A DNA stretch of 31,567 bases. Origin: DRGT01 sp022567895. Its GTDB lineage: Archaea; Thermoproteota; Nitrososphaeria; Nitrososphaerales; Nitrosopumilaceae. Below, piece after piece: positions 15,087 to 21,751 of the stretch. The stretch is taken from assembly GCA_022567895.1 (NCBI GenBank), contig JADFGC010000008.1, positions 1 to 31,567 of the forward strand. Reading direction: 5' to 3'. The notes beneath the pieces are model-generated. The model ran no database searches and had not been told where the DNA came from. It was given only the letters and a program-made list of their open reading frames with translations. The position numbers and the translations under genes are program-made. Position 1 is the stretch's first letter, and every line of letters starts with the position of its first letter.

Positions 15087-15470
15087 TCATGAATCGTTTA
15101 AATTTTCAATTAACTTGTGGACATTTTCTACAAGTTGTGGAATATTATCAAAATTTTCCAGGGTTAACAACAATAAATTTTCTTGGTCAATTGGAATCGT
15201 TAGTCGAATCAGTTTTTCATATACTGCTAAAACAAATTTTCCTTTTCCAAGTTTGAATGATAATTGATGACGATAATGCCAAGAGTTTGCTGCTTCACGA
15301 AGAAGTTTTGATGTTTCATATTCATTGAGGTGAAGTGTAACACCAACACGTGAGAACTTGGCAGTAATTTCACCAAATCTATTACAAATTGCTCCAAAAC
15401 GAATAATGCTATCTAACTCTACAATTTTTTTTATAAGTTGTTCATTCTCAGAATGAATTGTGCCCAACAA
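15087..15470 (-). CDS. Roadblock/LC7-like small protein, 127 aa
   Basis: The pattern after residue 20 is IIRFGAICNRFGEITAKFSR, then a helix (LNEYETSKLLREAANSWHYR), then strands LSFKLGKGKFVLAVYEKLIR and LTIPIDQENLLLLTLENFDN, and a final amphipathic helix. This strand-helix-strand order is that of roadblock/profilin-like sensor proteins, which archaea often pair with small GTPases or chemosensory systems. No GTPase gene is adjacent. Thaumarchaea carry several such single-domain proteins of unknown role. The start is one of two adjacent TTG codons, so the N-terminus is uncertain. The fold assignment is by eye. Confidence 0.6.
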   Translation of the reverse strand: MLGTIHSENEQLIKKIVELDSIIRFGAICNRFGEITAKFSRVGVTLHLNEYETSKLLREAANSWHYRHQLSFKLGKGKFVLAVYEKLIRLTIPIDQENLLLLTLENFDNIPQLVENVHKLIENLNDS

Positions 15471-15642
15471 TTTCTCTTTTATAGACTACAACATTCGTTT
15501 TAAGTATATCCTGCCAGATTTCACATCTAGTTATTGATTACTATCAATTTCTACGCGAAAAATCTATTCAAATTATAAAAAGATTGTTTTGTTCGATTGT
15601 CTGTAGATCTACTTTATGATTTTTCTGTGATATTTTTACTCA

Positions 15643-16332
15643 ATGATAAAGCTTGGGTATCCCCTCGCATTTCTAGTCCTTATCTCTATGGTTATCCCAG
15701 CTTCTGCCCAAAATATTTCGGATGGGGATGCAAAAATACGAGACGAGATCCTTGCTTGTTGGATTGAAGTTGATGCAAATGAAGACTTTACAGTTGCAGA
15801 AAAAACTGTTGCAAAACGTAATTGTGAGACAGTCATTAACAACAAGTACAGTAAAATGAATAACAATCACTATGATCTTGCTAAAGAAAGAGACAGAATT
15901 CAAGTTATGCAAAAGTGTGAAGATTGGTATCCTAGTTACAAATTACTTGATGAAAATCAGTGGCGAATACAAAAACACGCCGATCAGGCATCTGATTGTT
16001 TAATGATTTACAATGATGATATATGGAAGTATGATGGTGAGGACAGACTTGTTGTTTTATCTGATATGCTAATAGAGCTTAAAGAAGAACAAAACCAAAG
16101 ACCAACTCCTGTTGCTACATCGATTGAACTTCCATCAGAATCAAGTATTATTGCCCAGGATACACGCCTCAATAAAATGGTAGAGCTAGAAGTCAAAGTA
16201 GCAGAACTACAAGAGCAGGTTCGTAAAAAAGATGCTATCATTATGGAACAGATTAAAGTTCTTACAGATTTAGCAAACATGATCAGAAATGTAATTCTTA
16301 ACGCATTCGTACCAAATGGAATTTTATTTTGA
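15643..16332 (+). CDS. Secreted Cys/Trp-domain protein with C-terminal coiled coil
   Basis: 229 aa. Residues 1-22 form a signal peptide (MIKLGYPLAFLVLISMVIPA then SAQ). C39 and C61 may pair. The segment from C92 to R135 contains CEDWYPSYKLL, W107, C119, then IYNDDIWKYDGEDR. The same spacing recurs in the protein at 18049, so this is a shared extracellular domain with a probable disulfide. Residues 175-215 form a coiled coil (LEVKVAELQEQVRKKDAIIM then EQIKVLTDLANMI), followed by a hydrophobic end. No known family or function is recognised. It is probably a cell-surface or envelope protein. Confidence 0.75.
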   Translation: MIKLGYPLAFLVLISMVIPASAQNISDGDAKIRDEILACWIEVDANEDFTVAEKTVAKRNCETVINNKYSKMNNNHYDLAKERDRIQVMQKCEDWYPSYKLLDENQWRIQKHADQASDCLMIYNDDIWKYDGEDRLVVLSDMLIELKEEQNQRPTPVATSIELPSESSIIAQDTRLNKMVELEVKVAELQEQVRKKDAIIMEQIKVLTDLANMIRNVILNAFVPNGILF

Positions 16333-16451
16333 TTGGTGATTAGTATAAGACTGTTAAAATTAGAAAATACGGATTTTGTCATTCTTATCGTCAAAGATAT
16401 TTCAAACAGTTAGAAATCTGCTTAAGATTAAGTTATAATTTGGAAAATTCA

Positions 16452-16459
16452 TTAAATAA
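16452..16459 (+). promoter_or_regulatory. TATA box of the 29-aa Cys-rich gene
   Basis: TTAAATAA centred about 27 nt before the ATG at 16483. The same octamer, on the other strand and at nearly the same distance, precedes the 53-aa gene at 16586-16747. Confidence 0.5.
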
Positions 16460-16482
16460 GTTCCCATAGTACTGGTTTTGAA

Positions 16483-16572
16483 ATGTCAGAGATAATCAAT
16501 CCTCAAAACTCTTCAGATTGTAGTCCAAATTGTTGGTGTAAAATGAAAAATGAAGAAAAAGTGGGATTATAG
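16483..16572 (+). CDS. Tiny Cys-rich protein, 29 aa
   Basis: ATG at 16483 to TAG at 16570-16572. The peptide starts MSEIINPQNSSDCSPNCWCK and ends MKNEEKVGL. Cysteines at 13, 17 and 19 sit in a CSPNCWC cluster, suggestive of metal or heme contact or disulfides. There is no signal peptide, so it is likely cytosolic. The correctly spaced TATA box is the best evidence that it is expressed. It is convergent with the 53-aa gene next door, 13 nt apart. Function unknown. Confidence 0.5.
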   Translation: MSEIINPQNSSDCSPNCWCKMKNEEKVGL

Positions 16573-16585
16573 TTGGAGATTTTAA

Positions 16586-16747
16586 CTAAAATCCACAGAA
16601 ACCAGTAGAGCATATAGCCTGTATGGTCTGTCCTTGATAGGTTATCATTCCTAGAAGAGCAATGAAACCAATGTCTAGTACATCCAATCTAAAGCCCTTC
16701 AAACTAATTCCTGATTTTACCCCTTGACGGATTGTTTGTAGTTTCAA
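16586..16747 (-). CDS. Small protein with one hydrophobic segment, 53 aa (TTG start)
   Basis: TTG at 16747 to TAG (complement at 16586-16588). The product begins MKLQTIRQGVKSGISLKGFR, continues LDVLDIGFIALLGMITYQGQ and ends TIQAICSTGFCGF. A basic amphipathic start is followed by a hydrophobic helix and a short tail with C46 and C51. TTAAATAA on the minus strand (16769-16776) is centred 25-26 nt before the TTG, the exact spacing of a leaderless archaeal promoter. The frame is bounded upstream by TAA. Amino-acid composition looks coding. It is probably membrane-associated; no function is known. Confidence 0.6.
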   Translation of the reverse strand: MKLQTIRQGVKSGISLKGFRLDVLDIGFIALLGMITYQGQTIQAICSTGFCGF

Positions 16748-16768
16748 TGCAACGTATTACGATGTATG

Positions 16769-16776
16769 TTATTTAA
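16769..16776 (-). promoter_or_regulatory. TATA box of the 53-aa small gene
   Basis: TTAAATAA on the minus strand, centred 25-26 nt upstream of the TTG start at 16747. This fixes the choice of TTG as a leaderless start. Confidence 0.5.
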
Positions 16777-16876
16777 TGATGTTCAATTGTCATATGGTTA
16801 TGTGACAAAAATATTTTTTGTGATTTTTATTTAAAAATAATTTTGTAGTAATAAGTTTATATGTAAAAAATTATTT

Positions 16877-17755
16877 TTAGGTTTTATTAATTTTTAAATT
16901 AAAATTTTTTCTTTTTAAAGATTTACCATTCTTCCATAGGAAAGAACACAGCATGAAAATGTTATTAACTATTTCATTTGAGTCTGTGCAAATAGCATAA
17001 TCATATTGAACATTTTGTGCATCAGAATCTTCCCATACAACATCAGACATTATCATTTGTTTTCCTTGTTCAACAATCATTCTTCCCTTTGAACTAAGTT
17101 CACCTATTCGTGTTTCAGATGCACCAAATCTTTTAACAAATGGTAGATGATTTTTGTCTGATAATTGTGTAAGTAAACAAACTTTTCCTCCATTTCTTTC
17201 ACAGATTTTAATTTTTTCCGGGATATCTGTGTGATACATTTTTGCTAGGTCTTTTATTGTAGTGGCAATGTAAACAGTACTTGTAGCATTTTCTATTAAT
17301 CTTTCAACTTCAGAATAGATATGATCAGTTCCTTGTGCAATATGGAAGCTTGGTAAACTACTTTTATAGTTTGTTGGAATTGATTCTTTAATAGTTGTAA
17401 TCAGATAATCTTTTGCGTTTCTAATTTTTTCTACTTGAGATTGTTTTGTATCAAGAATATTTTCTAAAACATCTTCTGGTTTATTTGCAATACAAAGTTT
17501 TGGTTTTGAAAAAGTTGTTGAAACAATTTTGAGATGTAACAACTTATCAATAGTTCTGTAAGCTTTTGTTCTATCAATGTTAAGTTCTTTTGCTAATGCA
17601 CTTGCAGTAACAGGACCCATCCTTAACAAGTTAAGATAAAGTTGTGCATCTAATTCTTCTAGGTCTAATAGTTTTGAAATTTGAGAACTTAATTCATCGA
17701 TGCTAATAATAGAGGTGTTTTTTTCTATTAGATGATTATACAATTCTTGTGTCAA
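16877..17755 (-). CDS. TrmB-family transcriptional regulator
   Basis: 292 aa. Residues about 30-85 form a winged helix-turn-helix of the TrmB type (LDLEELDAQLYLNLLRMGPV, then TASALAKELNIDRTKAYRTI, DKLLHLKIV). A linker helix and a C-terminal phospholipase-D-like effector domain follow (LIENATSTVYIATTIKDLAK and KGRMIVEQGKQMIMSDVVWE). Archaeal TrmB proteins repress or activate sugar or metabolic genes; the ligand cannot be read here. The start is TTG at 17755. Inverted repeats lie just upstream (17775-17797 and beyond), suggesting autoregulation. It stands between two genes for related secreted proteins, which are candidate targets. Confidence 0.88.
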   Translation of the reverse strand: MTQELYNHLIEKNTSIISIDELSSQISKLLDLEELDAQLYLNLLRMGPVTASALAKELNIDRTKAYRTIDKLLHLKIVSTTFSKPKLCIANKPEDVLENILDTKQSQVEKIRNAKDYLITTIKESIPTNYKSSLPSFHIAQGTDHIYSEVERLIENATSTVYIATTIKDLAKMYHTDIPEKIKICERNGGKVCLLTQLSDKNHLPFVKRFGASETRIGELSSKGRMIVEQGKQMIMSDVVWEDSDAQNVQYDYAICTDSNEIVNNIFMLCSFLWKNGKSLKRKNFNLKINKT

Positions 17756-18048
17756 CTTTTTACTCCCAGACTAATCATGTCTAAAAACCAAACATGAAAA
17801 TTTGTATTAAAAAGGGATCAATTGTAACAATGCATAATTACAAAAATAGTCATGAATTTTGGTTAATGTAATAATTTCATATTACACAGAAATTTGAGAA
17901 ATTTTGTGATTTAATCATATGAGAGATTATGAAAATATTCTAGTGAGGTTTACACTAAAAATTTCATAATTTTAGTAATTTTTTCTAATAGTTGTTAATG
18001 AATTAGTAGAAGAATTTATCAAGTAAGGATTCTTCAGAAAAATATTTG
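17756..18048. other. AT-rich intergenic region with three inverted repeats
   Basis: About 290 bases without a supported gene, between the TrmB regulator (minus) and the secreted protein (plus). It holds three short inverted repeats, all within its first 130 bases: TCATGT-N11-ACATGA (17775-17797), TTGTAA-N10-TTACAA (17822-17843) and TGTAATA-N6-TATTACA (17867-17886). The remaining part (17890-18045) is AT-rich and shows nothing I can name. Confidence 0.6.
17775..17797. promoter_or_regulatory. Candidate TrmB operator (TCATGT-N11-ACATGA)
   Basis: A 6-bp inverted repeat with an 11-nt spacer, centred about 31 nt upstream of the TrmB TTG start, over the place where TATA/BRE contacts are expected. 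The arm spacing (17 bp centre to centre) is near, but not equal to, two helical turns. Autorepression is inferred. Confidence 0.4.
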
Positions 18049-18657
18049 ATGACTTTAATGAAAATAACATTTGTTTTTGGATTAATTTTATTATTTCCAA
18101 ATGCAACCAATGCTTTTACAGCTGAATTTGAATTTTCTATGAACGATATCGAATTTTGTCATGATGTTTATCCTCAGTATGAAGTGTTAGGCCTTGATTG
18201 GTTCATAGAAAATTATCATTATTCAATCGAAGCAAGAGTTTGTGGTAGTTTGTATGAAGATCCATTATGGAATTATCAGGAAGAAGATAGGATGCAAAAA
18301 CTTCTAGAGCGAAGTTTACACTATATTGAATTAGAAATTCAAGAGAGTAAGGAAGAAGCTAAAACAGGAATTAATGATCCTACACCTGCGATTATTCCCT
18401 CATGGATAAAAACTACCACTGGATATTGGGTAGACGGATTTACTTCGGATGTTGATTTAGTAAATGGGTTTCAATGGTTAATTCAAAATGGCGTCATTTA
18501 TGTACCATATGCAGAGTCCTCAGAAGATGAATCTGCGATAACTATTCCAAGTTGGATAAAAACAAGTGCTGGATATTGGATTGACAATAAAATCACTGAT
18601 GATGAATTTTTAATTAGTATTGAATGGTTAATCAATAACGGAATTATTCGTGTTTAA
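18049..18657 (+). CDS. Secreted protein: Cys/Trp domain plus two IPSWIK repeats
   Basis: 202 aa from ATG 18049 (TTG 18046 or ATG 18058 are alternatives). A signal peptide ends near FPNATNA (about residue 22). The first domain, C37 to R81, has CHDVYPQYEVL, C65 and LYEDPLWNYQEEDR, and matches the domain of the protein at 15643 with nearly identical spacing. Two tandem ~37-residue repeats follow (116-152 and 166-202), each IPSWIKT..GYW.D......L...QWLI.NGVI. This repeat type is frequent in exported thaumarchaeal proteins and probably serves surface attachment. Its last 4 nt overlap the convergent gene. Confidence 0.78.
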   Translation: MTLMKITFVFGLILLFPNATNAFTAEFEFSMNDIEFCHDVYPQYEVLGLDWFIENYHYSIEARVCGSLYEDPLWNYQEEDRMQKLLERSLHYIELEIQESKEEAKTGINDPTPAIIPSWIKTTTGYWVDGFTSDVDLVNGFQWLIQNGVIYVPYAESSEDESAITIPSWIKTSAGYWIDNKITDDEFLISIEWLINNGIIRV

Positions 18658-18902
18658 AATTTTTTAATTTCAGGATTTTTTGAGTTTCCTATATCAAATC
18701 CATCACGTCGTAGATATTTCAAAGTGAGTTTGTAAACAAGTTCATCATGATCTACTTTTACTAAAAGCTCACTCCACAGAACTTTGCCTTTATCGTTTAT
18801 CTGTTGTTGCAATAAAGAGTTCATTTTTTCTGCAAGTTCTTTGCACTGATCAAATGTTTTTCCATTTTTGTATGCTCTAGTCCTAGTATCACAGCTATCC
18901 AT
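18654..18902 (-). CDS. Hypothetical protein, 82 aa
   Basis: Start taken as ATG 18902 (MDSCDTRTRAYKNGKTFDQC); a TTG at 18923 would add seven hydrophobic residues. The product is a small, mostly helical cytosolic protein with KELAEKMNSLLQQQINDKGK in the middle and DELVYKLTLKYLRRDGFDIG near the end. Two cysteines (C4 and C20) flank a basic segment. I recognise no family. The stop overlaps the convergent secreted-protein gene by 4 nt. Confidence 0.6.
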   Translation of the reverse strand: MDSCDTRTRAYKNGKTFDQCKELAEKMNSLLQQQINDKGKVLWSELLVKVDHDELVYKLTLKYLRRDGFDIGNSKNPEIKKF

Positions 18903-18957
18903 TATTACTAATTTTAAAATCAAATTTCATGTTATTTAGGTTTGAAATTTAAGAAAA

Positions 18958-19161
18958 ATGAAGAAAAATGCCCACGTTTTTTCGAGTTATGCCAGATATA
19001 ATTTAGTAGAAAGATCTATAATGGATGATTTTAGAATCTGCTTAGATTTGATTAATTTCATCAAGTATTTGAACTGCCCAGATTGTAAAGATTCAGGATT
19101 ATACTGTAGAGAACACAGGATAGAAGTAGAAAAAATTCTAGAAGAAGTGGAAAGCAATTAG
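18958..19161 (+). CDS. Small protein with a CPDC knuckle, 67 aa
   Basis: ATG at 18958 (an internal ATG at 19021, MDDFRICLDL, is possible). The C-terminal half has CPDCKDSGLYCREHRIEVEK, with C40, C43, C50 and H53 able to form a zinc site. The preceding segment FRICLDLINFIKYLN is an amphipathic helix. No family is recognised. It lies between an unknown gene and the M24 peptidase, the latter convergent. Confidence 0.55.
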   Translation: MKKNAHVFSSYARYNLVERSIMDDFRICLDLINFIKYLNCPDCKDSGLYCREHRIEVEKILEEVESN

Positions 19162-19175
19162 AAACTGTTGAGTTG

Positions 19176-20321
19176 TTATACTATAACTAGATCTTTTGTA
19201 AATTTATGTAAAAGAATTGGTTTGTCTTTTACAATTAAGGAATCTTCAATTCTTACACCAAATTTTTTTGGAATGTAGATTCCAGGCTCAACTGTTATTA
19301 CCATGTCTTTTTCAAGTTTTGTTGTACTACGATATGAGATGTTTGGTTGTTCATGTACTTCAAGTCCAATACCATGACCAGTTGAATGAGTAAAGTATTT
19401 TCCAAAGTTTTGTTTCTTAATGTAATCTCTACATGTCTTATCTATCAATTTACAAGAAGTATTAGGTTTTACAGCTCTGAGACCTAGTTTTTGTGATTCT
19501 TTTACAATTTCATATACTTCTTTTGCTATTTCAGGAATATTTCCTAAACCAAATGTTCTAGTTGCATCAGATACATATCCATTGTATCGGAGTGTTAAAT
19601 CAACTACAATAAGATCGCCGTTTGAAAATTTTCTGTTTGTTACTTGTGCATGGGGTAATGCACCATTTGGTCCTCCAGCAATAATTAATGGATTCAAAGT
19701 TGATTTGTATCCTGTATCAAACATTTCTTTACCAATAGCATAAGACATTAAAATTGCTTGGAGTTCTGATTCTTTTTGACCTTTTTTTATTTTATTTGAA
19801 CAAATTTCAAACATCTCATCAATAATTTTTGAAGCTTTTTTTAGAATAACTATTTCGCTTGAATCTTTGACAATTCTTGCATTGTAAAATGGTTCTGTAG
19901 AGTGTTTTATTCCACGAACTGATTTTTTTAATNNNNNNNNNNNNNNNNNNNNNNNNNNNNNNNNNNNNNNNNNNNNNNNNNNNNNNNNNNNNNNNNNNNN
20001 NNNNNNNNNNNNNNNNNNNNNNNNNNNNNNNCAAACTTTTTTTCCTTTAATTTTTTTTGTAAGAGAAGAAATTAATCCAGTTCCTCTTTCGGATGTTATT
20101 ACATCACAGTTCTTTGATTCTTCTTTTGCTCTTCCAACCTCTAATTCAGGTGCAATAATTGTTGTTTTACCATTTTTTTCTAGAATTCCTATGGCTTCAC
20201 CCCAAAAACCGGTCATATAGAATAGATTTTCAGGTTCAAAAGTTACCAAAGTATCACAATTGATTTTTTTTGCAAATTTCAATAGTTTTGATCGACGTTG
20301 TTTCACACACAAAATTTTCAT
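19176..20321 (-). CDS. pepQ: Xaa-Pro dipeptidase/aminopeptidase, M24 family (with assembly gap)
   Basis: 381 aa as drawn. It is a dinuclear-metal enzyme that cleaves peptides before or after proline. The C-terminal pita-bread domain shows the five metal ligands: Asp in VVDLTLRYNGYVSD and in YVSDATRTF, His in THSTGHGIGLEVHEQ, Glu in VEPGIYIP and Glu in VRIEDSLIV. The N-terminal domain (TLVTFEPENLFYMTGFWGEA) is of creatinase type. N bases at 19933-20031 remove the joint between the domains; the frame continues across. Prolidase versus aminopeptidase P cannot be separated here. It is divergent from the tRNA-thiolation gene over 58 nt. Confidence 0.88.
   Translation of the reverse strand: MKILCVKQRRSKLLKFAKKINCDTLVTFEPENLFYMTGFWGEAIGILEKNGKTTIIAPELEVGRAKEESKNCDVITSERGTGLISSLTKKIKGKKVXXXXXXXXXXXXXXXXXXXXXXXXXXXXXXXXXXLKKSVRGIKHSTEPFYNARIVKDSSEIVILKKASKIIDEMFEICSNKIKKGQKESELQAILMSYAIGKEMFDTGYKSTLNPLIIAGGPNGALPHAQVTNRKFSNGDLIVVDLTLRYNGYVSDATRTFGLGNIPEIAKEVYEIVKESQKLGLRAVKPNTSCKLIDKTCRDYIKKQNFGKYFTHSTGHGIGLEVHEQPNISYRSTTKLEKDMVITVEPGIYIPKKFGVRIEDSLIVKDKPILLHKFTKDLVIV
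19933..20031. other. Assembly gap, 99 N, inside pepQ
   Basis: Ninety-nine undetermined bases at the domain joint (after KKIKGKKV, before LKKSVRGIKHST). Both flanks are in one frame, so the true length should be a multiple of three. The real size is unknown. Confidence 0.95.
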
Positions 20322-20379
20322 TTTCTTAATTTATTTCTGCTGCAAAGTTTGTATAGTGGAGTATTAACTTTGAGAATTA

Positions 20380-21399
20380 ATGACTGAACAAACAAAATCA
20401 TCAAAGAAAAAAGTGGTAGCATTACTATCAGGAGGGTTAGATAGCCAGCTAGCCGTGAAAATGATGCAAAAGCAGGGATTTGAAGTACATGCACTAGCAC
20501 TTAGAACACCATTTTGTGATTTTGATTGTGGTAAAGGTTGTGGTTTTGATATTGTAAACAGAGCAGTGGCACTAAACGTTCCACTAAAGACAGCATTTCT
20601 TGGTGAAGAATACATTGAGATGTTAAAGAATCCGAAGCATGGACGTGGTGCTGGTTTTAATCCATGTATTGATTGCAGAGCAATGATGTTTGAAGCAGCA
20701 AAAAAACACATGGAAGAAATTGGTGCAGAGTTTATAATTTCTGGTGAAGTTGTAGGACAAAGACCAATGAGTCAACATAGACCTGCACTAAAAATAATTG
20801 AAAAAGAATCTAATCTTGAAGGAAAAATTGTAAGACCACTTTCAGCAGCTTTACTACCAAAGACAGATCCGGAAAAAAATGGTTTAATAAAAAGAGAAGA
20901 TCTTGGAATGATTAGAGGTCGTTCAAGAAAAATACAATTACAGATGGCAAAAGAGTTTGGTATTGTTGATCCTCCAAATGCAGGTGGCGGATGTTTATTA
21001 ACTGACAAAGCATTTGGTAAAAGATGTTCTGATCTTTTTGATCACACCGAAACTCCAACGTTCAATGATATTGATTTACTAAAGGTTGGAAGACATTTCA
21101 GATTAGATGAACATACAAAGCTAATTGTTGGAAGAAGCAAAGAAGAAAATTCAAACATTACACTACTTGCATTACCTGATGACATTATTCTAGAAGCTAA
21201 AGATCATGTTGGTCCAACTTCGATGTTGCGAGGAAGCACGGCTGATAATTATAAAGAGTTCGCATCGTCAGTAACATTGCGTTATTCTGATGCTCCAAAT
21301 GATTCCAAACAAATAGTTCTATCACAAAAAAACAATGAAAAACAAGAGATTCAAGCAGAATGTGCTCAAGAATCATCATACCTAAAATTCAGAATTTAG
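20380..21399 (+). CDS. PP-loop ATPase of the ThiI/MnmA-like tRNA thiolation group
   Basis: 339 aa. The PP-loop SGGLDS (17-22) binds ATP to adenylate a tRNA uridine before sulfur transfer. The family-specific stretch KNPKHGRGAGFNPCIDCRAM contains C96 and C99, and GEVVGQRPMSQHRPALKIIE and NAGGGCLLTD follow; the last Cys and C96/C99 could hold an Fe-S cluster or a persulfide. C46, C50 and C54 add to the cysteine count. A C-terminal domain of about 110 residues resembles NFACT-R-like RNA-binding modules. Such proteins are often labelled thiouridylases; the exact tRNA position is not established for this branch. An upstream sulfur donor could be the rhodanese at 2219 (speculative). Confidence 0.78.
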   Translation: MTEQTKSSKKKVVALLSGGLDSQLAVKMMQKQGFEVHALALRTPFCDFDCGKGCGFDIVNRAVALNVPLKTAFLGEEYIEMLKNPKHGRGAGFNPCIDCRAMMFEAAKKHMEEIGAEFIISGEVVGQRPMSQHRPALKIIEKESNLEGKIVRPLSAALLPKTDPEKNGLIKREDLGMIRGRSRKIQLQMAKEFGIVDPPNAGGGCLLTDKAFGKRCSDLFDHTETPTFNDIDLLKVGRHFRLDEHTKLIVGRSKEENSNITLLALPDDIILEAKDHVGPTSMLRGSTADNYKEFASSVTLRYSDAPNDSKQIVLSQKNNEKQEIQAECAQESSYLKFRI

Positions 21400-21472
21400 C
21401 CTGAAAATTCGGTTCGTGATTTCATATAACAAAGAAGAGTTTTTGAATAAGTAGATCGCTTTTCTCATCAGG

Positions 21473-21751
21473 ATGCAAAAACAAGAAAGTAGTATCTATC
21501 TGAAGGCAATAACTATCAGAGACCCAAGTGATCTTCATTCGATAAAAGAAGATATCAAAAAGAACATGATTCTAATTCTTAGAGTTACTCCACTTGCACA
21601 AAAAGATGTAGACCAACTAAGAAAAGTAGTTGAAGAGCTTTATTCAATTGCAAAAACTTCTGGCGCAGATATTGCAAGATTAGGTGAAGAAAGAATTATT
21701 GTCGCACCCTCTAACGTAAAAATCTGGAAGCCAGAATACGATCTAAAATAG
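21473..21751 (+). CDS. sepF: SepF-like cell division protein
   Basis: 92 aa, the size of archaeal SepF cores without the membrane helix. YLKAITIRDPSDLHSIKEDI, then ILILRVTPLAQKDVDQL, then ARLGEERIIVAPSNVKIW follow the SepF (DUF552) pattern from start to end. In FtsZ-dividing archaea SepF anchors FtsZ to the membrane; thaumarchaea divide mainly with Cdv proteins, so the role here is open. The N-terminal amphipathic membrane helix of typical SepF is absent or very short (MQKQESS). The stop overlaps the convergent aCPSF1 stop by 9 nt. Confidence 0.8.
   Translation: MQKQESSIYLKAITIRDPSDLHSIKEDIKKNMILILRVTPLAQKDVDQLRKVVEELYSIAKTSGADIARLGEERIIVAPSNVKIWKPEYDLK

Noticed and set aside
20364..20711. 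Minus-strand frame over the 5' half of the PP-loop ATPase gene
   Set aside because: Shadow frame; the plus strand carries the SGGLDS motif and family-specific blocks.
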